A stretch of 64,000 nt of DNA from Centroberyx gerrardi (taxonomy: Eukaryota; Chordata; Actinopteri; Beryciformes; Berycidae): the NCBI RefSeq assembly GCF_048128805.1, contig NC_135997.1:24842315-24906314 (forward strand). The letters run 5' to 3'. Below, piece after piece: positions 13,561-24,118 of this stretch; within the stretch, counting starts at the first letter, position 1; each line of letters opens with the position of its first letter. Position numbers and translations under genes: made by a program. The notes under the pieces were generated by a model that worked only from the letters and a program-made list of their open reading frames with translations, searched no databases and had not been told where the DNA came from.

Positions 13561-16500
13561 TGTTGTTGTCTTTCCGTCTATTGTTGTTGTCTGCCTATGA
13601 TACCAACAACATTTTACGGATCTTACGAAGTCCCCTAACCGTATCCTTACATTTCCATCGGACAATTCCTTATTATTTACTTCGCCGGGAAACAAACATA
13701 CAATTCCCACGATCAGAACTTATATCCCGATGTAAGGCCAGTATCTTTCATCCCGGTGTTAGACTGTAGCTGGCTTCTTGTGGGGTTTAAAGATGGCGTC
13801 CTGCAATCTCCCCGTTCCCGCAGAATCCCAGCATTCAGCGCGCCCTCAATTTATTTAGGGGAAAGAAAAGAGAGAAGTTTATGGCACTGGATCATTTCGT
13901 CAAACATTAAATCTCTGAAAGGTACAATGGCCTCGACTTGATTCTAAGTTGTCTGCAGGAGAAAAACAACTGGTTTCCTGTTCCAAACAACACAGAAGAC
14001 TGTTTACAGAACTTCAGCATAGAACTTGAATGGATAGAAGGGGCCCTGTCTGGTGTATCATTGTAATCTCCTTTGGTACCACCAAGATGGCTGCCAGAAT
14101 TTAAATGACGTTGCCATGGAAATTATGTTTGATGTGGGGATAGTCATAAAGTTAGAACATTTATCATTGACCCATTTGATAACTATAATGGTAATGAATC
14201 CGCTTCTAAAAGCTAATTTCAACAACAACATTATCAAACGTCATAAGGTTGCCATCTTTTTAAATTATTTCTGTAAATAGGTTACCCCCATCAGTAGTTT
14301 TTGATAATGTGAACGGATTACGATGCCCATCTGTACATCTCCACACATATTATTCTCAATATGTTCAATATGTTGGAATTACTGCAAATTATTGCTGCAT
14401 TGTTTTCAATACAGCGTATTAGTCCTGTTCTTATCTGTATCCTTCTCTCTGCTGCTCCATCTTCCAAGTTTTCCCACAGGATCATTAAATTCCTTCTAAT
14501 CTTAAATAAGCCTACCATTTGGTTGCTTTTAATTGGAAGGCCCAATCTATTCATTCCAGTTCTTTGAGTACCTGAACAGTCTGCTGGTAAAAAGCGGATC
14601 TCCATCTCTCATTGTATTCAATTATAATCCTAACACTTTCACAGGTACTTAGAGAGAGGAAGAGGAGGAACGTCATTCCACTGTGGAATATTTGGTACTT
14701 GGTGCACACTGATTAAAGCTCACTGATCAAAGTTGGAATATTTAACATAACTGCCACTGGGGTGTTGTGCCATGTGAGATTTTCGTCATGGTAATGAATC
14801 AGCTTTCTGAGTCTTAAAGCTCATTTCAACAACAACAACAATAGCATTATAAAATATTATGAGGTAGCCATCTTAAAGTAGGCCTATCATTTAGTTGATT
14901 TTAATTGAAATGCCCTATTAGTTTAAGTTTTTTGTTTGATATCTGTCTAGAGATAAAAGTCCAGTCTTCACATTAAGTTGTATTGTATTCCTAGACCCTT
15001 GCTCCTGCAGAGGCAGGAGAGTGGGGAAGAGGTGGAAAATCAATCCACTGTAAAAATCAATCCACTATAAAATTCCCTCTCTCTCTCTCCCATTTTCAAA
15101 TTTACACTAGCTGGGATAGCTGGCTTTGGTGTGGAAAATGTGCAAACTAGCTTTACTGTAGCAACTAACCCAACCTAATGTAGCCTACTATCTGGCCAAA
15201 GCAAGAGAGAATCCCACCTTGCTATCAAAAACACGTAACCTTACGTCGGCTGAATTCATGTTATCTGGGCAAATTTGTTTTATTGTCTTTACAGTCTCAG
15301 CCTCAAACATTTGGGAGAGAATAGGCAACTCATATGTAGGCTTGTCTACAGCTTGGATGTTTTAATAAGCAGGCGAAAGGAGAAAGCCATTCATGTTGTT
15401 AATGCTTACAGAAAGGATTGTGAACAAAACAGGAACCTGAGATGGGAGTTGGGCACAGGTTCAAAAGGAAAATTTATCCTAAGAGAATTTGGAAAATGGT
15501 AATTCCCATGTTCTGCCACAATAGTCTTCACCAAAGATGTCATCAATAGACAAATTCTGGAACTGCCCCATTGACAACAAATCGATCGACATTCTTTGCA
15601 TAGTGACAGTATCCAGGAAGATTTTATAAGGATATTAGCATATCTTCTGCTTCATAACAGTGATGACAACAGTGACACAAAGATAACTATGTAAAAGCTC
15701 AAACAAATATTCTGTGACTTCACAATGGAAGAGACCAATTTATTTACAATGGAGCAGCTCCAGGTTTTGTCTCTCGATGACATCACAGATTAGTCAGGGT
15801 TCTCTGGTTCCCTGCTTTGTGAAAGAGAGGATTATGTTCACAAATATTTATTGAACTGTCTAAGGTCACTACGTTGGAAATCATGTTTTAGAGAAGATCT
15901 TTGTCCCATGCATTAAATAACTTCATGAGAATAAATGTAATAATACAACAGAAACTTATTTTAGTGGCTGCTCAGGCCAACTGCACTTGCCCACCGCCAT
16001 ATACATATTGGGCTGTGAAAATATGCTGTGCTCATAAGTAGCCAGTAAAATAACATCAAAGGAAAAAAAAAAGGTCCCACTTTCCCCAACAGGAACCTTA
16101 GATGTGGTGTACATCTGTAGCAAAGCATCTCTGTAGTAGTGCCTGGTGCCCACCAGGGGGTAGTGTTGCCTTAATATTAGAGCAATAGACAAAGGACCAT
16201 TGGACATGTGAATGTATCATATCTGCTGTTAATCATACTACATGGTACTGGTTTCTGGTCATCCAGATTTGTAACTCTAAATGTGGTTACTGTGCTACAG
16301 TGCATTGAACATCTATTATGTTTATATTCCAAAATATTGGCATATGATTTTGTTGAATACAACAAATGGCACTATTTTAGCTAGACAAGATACCTACTCT
16401 GCATAAATCTAAAAATTCGATAGTGATTTGACCTCAAGGTTGAGAGCCAGACGGGTTCAACACCAGGAAGAGGGCAGAAAGCACCTCAGGACACAAGAAG

Positions 16501-18210
16501 ATGAGAAAGTCCTTAAATTCAACTAGACAGATGGGGTGGGATTCATGCAGCATACCGAACTTTAAAAGTAAACTTTAAAAGCCAATCCAGTTGAGTAAGC
16601 CTGTTATCAGGACAGAATCGGGTGCAGCTGACCATCATGAGGCCTGCTCCTCAACAGGGATAAGCTGTCCTTTGACTGCTCCTCTCCAAATCATTATTCC
16701 TCAACAGAGCGCGGAGGATAGAGGCTACTCACTGCAACACTATCGGTCCTGGTTCAGTGCTCAGTGCCTAATTTACTAATACACCTCAGTGACATCCAAT
16801 CCACTTCTTTTTCAAATTCTGTCACCGGACTGAGGAGAGGATTGCAAATACGCATAGTGACCCTGAAAGCTAGTTCGTCTTTGTGCTGAAATGTAGGGAG
16901 ATTGCATTTTTGGAAAATTGCTACAATATTGTGTTTGCCTCTGAGAGATGAATATGTAGAAATGGTTATGGCATCTATGCAAACAGACCAGCCTTATTGA
17001 AAGAACTGTCACTGTTACACCCCTAATGTTTTCTCATGCCTAGCAGTGCAGTCACTTCCCAACACTGACAGAGTTGGAGTTGCTGTTTTTCAGTGGGATT
17101 CAGCAAATTTTACATTTTACTTACTTACAATTTCACTTGTACATATGGTTTCGTAATACAAAAGGTTTCGTTTCACATTTGATGTTTTAGAATATAAAAA
17201 ATGGGGCTCAGTTTGTTTAGACTCACTCAGCCATTGTTCATAACCAGCGCTGTCCTCTTTCCTATGAATATTTTACGATCAGTTGTTTCCAATATCAGTC
17301 AGTAAATCACAGGGCAGAGTAGATTAGACTTAACTATATCGACAGGGGGCCAAGGGAAATGGTACTGCATTGGACACTGGTTGTAGAACATGAATTATTC
17401 ACGTACCAGCAGGCAAACTTTGACCCATTCTGACATGTCATTACCCACTGGTCCCCTTGCTGCTGAAGCATTAATTGGAATAGCAATTTCTAAAATGATG
17501 ATTGGACCTTTGCGATTAACAGAGCACCTGGTGTGCATTTACCTAACATGCCTGGTAGATTCCCAGAAGAGTGATATATAGTAGGTGGTGCATTACAGTG
17601 ACTAGGGAAGGTATTCACAAAGTATCTTGGCTCTGATAAAGGGAAGACTGTCCTACTGGCTCCATAAGGCCCGTAACAGAAGCAAAACAGTAGTACTAAA
17701 CCATGTTATAATCACATTTAGACAAATCCAGCAACCCCGAAAACGATTAAGTAGGTAGAAAAAATGAATAAATTAAATAAACGATTGAACTAATAAGGCA
17801 AAGAATTTGCTATTTCCTGGTTTGGCTGTTAAAGAGACCAGTTTAAAGTCTACTACAGCCAACAGTATGTATCCACACAGTGTAGTCCAGTTAAAGACTG
17901 AATTCTTACATGTTCAAGCAGCACAACAAACTGGATAACTGACCCTTCTGGTGAAAGGGCAGCCTGTATGTCTCAAAGCATACATAAGTTAACAAATTCT
18001 TAGATTCACTGTGTCTAATATGGAAATTGGGTGCAATAAATTCTCTAACAATCTGCCTGAACCTGCAGTCAGGTCACAGACTTTGTTAATGTATTGGTTG
18101 CTCTGGAAAGGCCAAGGTTCCAGTCCAATACACACTGTAATTCATTTTTTGTGGCTTTGGGCAGCAAGACTGGAGGCGGTGGTCTTTCTTGATCATATTG
18201 CCTCAGTCGG
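13561..18210. other. Intergenic, no gene recognised
   Basis: Spacer upstream of the E2 gene. It contains two YY1-like motifs on the plus strand (AAGATGGCG at 13790 and AAGATGGCTGCC at 14084) and two related blocks near 14.2-14.57 and 14.79-14.92 kb. The open frames are short, with no domain I recognise. Nothing else can be supported. Confidence 0.5.
14186..14925. repeat. Diverged direct duplication
   Basis: Blocks at about 14186-14260 and 14496-14545 recur in the same order at about 14786-14875 and 14870-14920. Shared words include TCAACAACAAC, GCCATCTT and TTTTAATTG. It is an old duplication or two copies of an unknown repeat. Confidence 0.55.
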
Positions 18211-18429
18211 GTGAAAACCTCGTAACTCCAATTTTGGAGATTTTCATGTTTCAGCTTAAATTGAAGGATTACATGCTCCTCTCAGGGTTGAGTTCTACGA
18301 CCCTTGGTCTTATGAAACTCCTTTAAACCCTATTGGATAAACTGAAAACCGCATGGTGGTCAAGCTAAAAACAAGGTTGCTTTTCTTAGTTCCTGAAAAG
18401 TTCACATTTTGGAGATGTAAGGTTTTCAC
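18211..18429. mobile_element. 219-bp foldback/MITE-like element
   Basis: The left end starts GTGAAAACCTCGTAACTCCA; the right end, read on the other strand, starts GTGAAAACCTTACATCTCCA. The first ten bases are identical and the rest is similar. No coding capacity and no clear target-site duplication. It fits a non-autonomous DNA element with imperfect terminal inverted repeats, family unknown. Confidence 0.6.
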
Positions 18430-21400
18430 CACACAACAGCAATATGTAAAATCAACAAGGAGAACAGTGGAGAATGTAAGGTGTGGCTAATATATAATAT
18501 AGATATATAAACTGTACTTTGTCTGAGAGTCTGTACTGTTTGTGTGTGTGTGTGTGTATGTGTGTGTGTGTGCATTTGTAGCTATATATATATGTCTGTA
18601 TTTATGAGTGGGTGAATGGGTGGGAGAGGCTTCCTGTGTTTATGTATTTCTATGTGTGTGTGTGTGTGTATGTTGGTGTAATGTCATGAGCAATGATATT
18701 CAGAGGTCAGGGTATTGGCCAGACTGTGACCACAGTAATTCATTCTGAGTAGGCCACAGAGGGAGACATGGGTTTGAGTAATCACTGGAGGAAAAGCATT
18801 TATTTTACCCCATTCAAATAATAAATAAATATATAAATAATATCACAGCACACCTCCATATTTTAGAATGGGCGGGTTGAATGGCAGGAACCACAATCAG
18901 TGTATTATTCATTTGTATTATTTTACATGGGCGACAACAGACATTAAAAGTATCTATTGTTGGCCCAAATACAGTTGAAAGTAATAATAAGCGTAGTAAT
19001 TTCACAGTACCTGACTCACGTTATAGAGTATAATTCTGTAATTGATAGGCCTAATAGACCCGAGTACCTAATAGACATCGAGTATGCAGGGAAATGTCCC
19101 GTTAAGCCATTGTGTCTTACACAGCCTAATTAACCAAAGGGGTGTTCAATCACTCACTCACACACTCATTCATTCAGTCAATCCCTCACTTACTTTCATT
19201 GTCAACAATTTTACCTGGTCCCCTCACTTCGTGTCTCCGCCAAGTTAAATTTGAAGCTGTTTATCCTGGCCTGTGGTGCCCAGAATGACTTTTCACTAAC
19301 AGGTTACATCAATAATATCCACTCCTTGTTGGCATGTAATTACTCTCCATTGATTGCAGATTGATGGGACAATGTTCAGGGACTGTCTTCTGCATGTGTC
19401 TACTGTTAAGGTGTCGCATTATAGAAGAGAGCAGTTGTGTAACATCCTGCCAAAAGCAATTAACCCCTCATGTTAATCGTGTTGCGTCTTCCCTCAATTG
19501 ACATTCAAGCCACTGAGAGACACACTCAGTATTCTTAAAGACGGATTAATTATAGCAACATTTTTCCTTCTCTTACATATTGACTAGTAATCTGTGACAT
19601 CCTTGTGTACAAAACACTATGCATAGATATGTGATATGTTGTGTCATATAGTGAGTGTATGGAAAAACCCAATGAGATAGTCTTACCAGGAAAAGCTATG
19701 ATCCCTTATTGATCTTACCTATTATATCCATTTCACTAATGAAGATGAGCTGTAAATGGAGGGGAGGAGATAGGTGAGAGATGGATTTTTAAGCCTTGAG
19801 ACAACTGAGACATGGATTGTGTACCTCAGTATTAGAAATGTGTTCCTTATACTTTGTCCATACAACATGTATATAAAACATTCTCGCCACAACATATCTT
19901 CAGGAATGTCAGAAAGGCATTTGTTAAGAATGTCAAGGGTTGGGGGGAAAAGTAAAACAAATGTCTTTGCTTAAATTGTGATTGTCTTTTCAGCCTTGTT
20001 TTATGATTGAGCGGCTGACGTGCAGTTTGTCACAGCGTGCATGTGTTCGCACTAATAAAGAGGCAGATTGCTGTTGTCCTCAGTGATTTATCCTGCTCTT
20101 CTGTCCTCCATCTGCAGCAGAGGAGAAGAAGTTAATTAAAACCCTGTCTTGTCTCCTCATTCCATCCCGGACAGGGCGAGCAAATCATCTCACACCATTT
20201 ACAACCTTTATTATTTCTTTATGACAAAGACCCGAGCTGCTCAAAATGGGCCAAGTGAAAGGCCCTTCATGCCTTCTGTTTCAGCTTGACCTTAATCCTC
20301 CACCTAAAATGTAAACACACAACCGCTAGCACGTCTTTTTTCAAACTATTTTGTGTGAATAGGAGCCAGGACTTCCCTGTGTTGTGCGGCCAAGCTTTGT
20401 TCAAACCCACAGAACTCCATTTAAAATTTTAGTCAAGATCCCAAGGTTTCCAAAGATACCAAATATGTCATGTTGAATTACAGGGAAAAGACATCTACAT
20501 TTTATCCATTTGATGTAATGGTGCAGCCATAAAAATGGCGTCTTGGGTTTGAATATTTCACTCCACATAAGCATGATATACGTAGCTTCAATGAAGCGCT
20601 GAATGAGCACATGCAGAATATGTACGTGACACTGTCCATTGGCTAGTCCCAATATGTCAAGTTAATAGTAGGGCAGTGGTGAAGTTGGACAAACTGACCT
20701 CTTCACCCTCTCTGTCCAATAGCTGTGTAATCCACTGAAGAGTGTATTGATGGCCAATTCAGCTCATTAGTCCACTAAATCTTTATCAACAGCATTAGCC
20801 AGGATGAGTGTTCAAAGTTCATCATTGTTCAGAATGAAAAGTGCTTGATAGCAATGTTAAACCATTGTTTAACATTGGAGGTGTTTAGATGTTTGGCCTT
20901 GGATAGCGAAATCCATTCCTCAGCCCTCTGTCTTAATTTCACCGGCCCTGCTGCTGACTCACCACATACAGCCGGGCAGTTTGTCAGAGGAGACAGCACC
21001 ATTCCCAACAAGGAGGAGCAATATCCAATTTTCTGTTGGGGAACGGGTGAGCATACAGGCGGAGATGGAGAGGAGTGTTTACATGTAGGACACAGGAGCC
21101 CACATGGCAGCCTTGATCTCGTACTGAGTGTCATCCCTGCATCACCCACACAATTGACAGGTGTGACAGTTCATTTACAGAGAATCTTTATCTCTTGCAC
21201 TCTGCCGGACAGCAGCCGTCACAGGCTTCATTCAGACTGCACATCAGTGGAAGCCTTTATGAAAATGAACCATTGATTCAGACGAGCCGGACTCTCATGT
21301 CCTGCGAGGAGCGATGGCATTTAGGCCCTGCCTTCATTAATGAGAAAACTGTCCTTGAAAACAAGATATTAATGGAAGCACATCGGCTCCAATATGCAGT

Positions 21401-22415
21401 TGCCCCTTAAAAGTCTGCGCAAGGTCCAATAAATGTTGGATGGTTTAAATTGCGGCGAGGCTTCAGTCAGACATAACCCAGAACTGTCAGGGTAGCAGAC
21501 ATCTTTTCACCTTGGGAATAACTTTTGCTTTTCTGTGTGATGGAGAGGTGACATCACGCCATGCTCACTATCTCTAAACAGTCCAACAGCTGCAATCACT
21601 GCAATATTCTTAACACTTGGCCCCATTAAAGCACACAAATATTATTGGGATGAAAACTCCATATCATAGTGTAACAGCCCATAGACGCTACCAATTTCTC
21701 TCTTAATGCCTGTTAGCCTTAGCCCTACAACATTATTAATGGTTACCATTTTAAAGTCTGCTGAAAGTGGAGACAGCCATATGTGAAAGTCAAGATGGAT
21801 TAAATCACAACAGACTACCAAAACAGAAGTTTAGATTTGGTTCACTGATGAATTTAAAGTATAATGTTTGGATGGGAATCTACAGGCAAGTGTGTTTTTC
21901 CTCCCCTTTTTTTCTGCTTAGCCTTGCCTTTCCGTGTGTATTTGCTGGGTGGCAGGCTGTAAGTGGGATACTTTAAGAACCGAAACCTCAGGCTAGTACA
22001 GAAGAAAGGCACACATAATATCCACAGCTTCATCAAAATATAAAACAAAATGTTGACATAGACCCAACACATAACTCAAAGTAATGCAGGGTATGGAGCA
22101 GAGCCCAAGAGCGTCAGCTGGATTTTCTGCAGTCTTCTCAGTCCACCGTCTTTATGGCAGGAGTGATTAGGCCAAAGACGGGCACCTGTAAACAGCCTCC
22201 CAGGCTAGTTTGCAGTATCTAATGGGAGCTGTCATCCTAATCTTCAGGAATTGCCCCCCAAAGGACCACAATAGTTTTTTATTGAGGCTTTCTCAAGACA
22301 CCTAGCACTGCATCCAGAAAAAATAGCAAGGAAATGAACTGAAATGCTGATTTATAAATGGTCTGAGACAGCAAACAATATGTAATAATGTACAGAGCTG
22401 AACACTGGAAATGTT
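18430..22415. other. Intergenic, no gene recognised
   Basis: Gene-poor spacer. It holds GT-rich microsatellites (about 18540-18572 and 18652-18670) and a block near 19.78 kb that recurs, diverged, near 25.39 kb. Several AT-rich stretches with TTAATTA words (for example near 20133) could be regulatory, but this is guesswork. Confidence 0.45.
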
Positions 22416-22417
22416 TC

Positions 22418-22560
22418 GAGGCAAAAAAGTTAGAGAAATGGGCTTGTAACCAGAAACTTATCAGTTCAAATCCTCGGACTGGCTGGGAAAATCTGCTCAG
22501 GGAAAGTGAATGAGTAATGCTGTTCCTTCCTTTTACAACTACCATCGATATACTCTTCTG
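22418..22560 (+). mobile_element. tRNA-derived SINE, plus orientation
   Basis: The core GGGCTTGTAACCAGAAACTT followed by CAGTTCAAATCC resembles a pol III B box (GGTTCRANNCC) in a tRNA-like head, followed by GGACTGGCTGGGAAAATCTG. The same type is found in minus orientation at 29.08-29.28 kb. The element is diverged; ends are approximate. Confidence 0.65.
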
Positions 22561-22851
22561 TAAGCCTGCGGTGGAGCTGCTCAGTAACAAACTGTAGAAC
22601 ACTGTGGTTGCATGTATGCTTAGTAACCCTTACCTGAATAAATAAGGGTTAAAGGAAACAAAAAAAGAGATGAGGAAGAAACTCACACATGGCTGTATGA
22701 TCCACCACTTGTCTTTTGCCACTAGGATTAAAGGAGAGAGCTTGTGGAATGTTAAATCTTTGGGGGCAAAACACCTTTCAGATATCATCAGGCTCTTAGC
22801 AGGCCTTGAGAAGGCACCCGGAGAGGAAAATGACAGTGGGCTGAAAACAAA

Positions 22852-22854
<3 letters not shown>

Positions 22855-22938
<84 letters not shown>
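22855..22938. repeat. CA microsatellite
   Basis: About 84 bp of (CA)n with one CACCTA interruption. It accounts for long His-Thr or Cys-Val open frames on both strands. Confidence 0.95.
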
Positions 22939-22940
<2 letters not shown>

Positions 22941-23219
22941 CACAACCCTCTCTGACTTCTGATCACTTGAGAGAAAATGACATGGACCAGACAGCAAGGA
23001 GAATATGCAAGAAACCTGGTTCAGTCACAGAGGCAGGAGCATCATATGTCATTGTTAACAGAGTTATTTTTTCTCCTTCCACTTTTGTGATACCTTGCAG
23101 GGCCACAGGATATGTCTCCACTCTGCCATTATTTTAAATCAGCCTGGCTACACAGGCTGAGTTTCAGTGTAATGGCTGGTTTATGATGCAATAACATTTT
23201 GATAAGCTGACTATATCAT

Positions 23220-23248
23220 TAGTGTGCTTGCTGCAAGCGAAGCACACT
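23220..23248. repeat. Perfect short hairpin at a repeat end
   Basis: AGTGTGCTT and AAGCACACT flank a ten-base centre that itself contains GCTTGC/GCAAGC pairing. The hairpin is followed by ATTATTATCTTGCATACTAC and then (TTC)n. It looks like the end of a fish interspersed repeat. Confidence 0.6.
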
Positions 23249-23266
23249 ATTATTATCTTGCATACT

Positions 23267-23321
23267 ACTTCTTCTTCTTCTTCTTCTTCTTCTTCGTCTT
23301 CTTCTCCTTCTTCTTCTTCCG
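23267..23321. repeat. TTC microsatellite
   Basis: (TTC)n with GTC and TCC interruptions, between the hairpin and the 43-bp minisatellite. Confidence 0.95.
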
Positions 23322-23358
23322 GAGATTTTTTAGTCTACAGTTTTTACGTTATCATACA

Positions 23359-23588
23359 TCAAAATGCTAATTTAAGATATCTTTTATTACATTATGACTA
23401 GTCAAAATGCTAATTTAAGATATCTTTTTGTACATTATGACTAGTCAAAATGCTAATTTAAGATATCTCTCATTACATTATGACTAGTCAAAATGCTAAT
23501 CTAAGATATCTTTTATTACATTATGACTAGTCAAAATGCTAATTTAAGATATCTCTCATTACATTATGACTAGTCAAAATGCTAATTT
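23359..23588 (+). repeat. 43-bp minisatellite, about 5.3 copies
   Basis: Copies start at 23359, 23402, 23445, 23488, 23531 and 23574 (partial), an exact 43-bp period. Each unit begins TCAAAATGCTAATTTAAGAT and ends ACATTATGACTAG. Units differ mainly in an 8-9 base segment (TTTTATTAC, TTTTTGTAC or CTCTCATTAC types). Every unit junction forms the ten-base palindrome TGACTAGTCA. Confidence 0.95.
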
Positions 23589-23967
23589 TCAGTCCAGTTT
23601 GGGATGAGGTTGGGATATGATTGGCATGCTTGGTGATTGATGACATATATGGTTTCGATGGTTTTGAATGTCCCGTATCACAAACAAACTGAATGATTGA
23701 TGAAAAATACAAGAATAAGGAGAATATCACTGGTAGATCCTGGACCTTCGTTTGGATGGTGAGCGATTCAAGGCTTATTTCAGGCTATGTGACATGCAGT
23801 GCGCTTGTGGTGTTCCAAAAACTTGAGATATTTTTATCTCAGGACGCCATGGTCGCGCCTGAAAAAAAGACGCGTGCGCGGTTCTAGTTTCCATTGTCGC
23901 TGTATGTATTACAAGATATCCAAATGATAGCTTTTCCTGCCGAACTCAGTTCTGTCCAGCTAAACCT

Positions 23968-24053
23968 AAAGGAAAGATGGAAAGAAAGAGAGAAAGAAGA
24001 AAGACAGAATGATAGAGACTAAGAAAGAAAGAAAGATAGAAAGACAGAAAGAC

Positions 24054-24096
<43 letters not shown>

Positions 24097-24118
24097 GAAA
24101 GAAAGAAAGAAAGAAAGG
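23968..24118. repeat. GAAA-rich microsatellite
   Basis: Long purine tract of GAAA, GACA and GATA units. Strand-asymmetric and able to form triplex DNA. Confidence 0.95.

Noticed and set aside
17244..17257. RE1 half site GGACAGCGCT on the minus strand
   Set aside because: Only the right half matches; the left half is absent at usual spacing, and no promoter is near.
23359..23588. CRISPR-like repeat array
   Set aside because: The units are contiguous with no spacers, and the genome is a vertebrate. It is a minisatellite.
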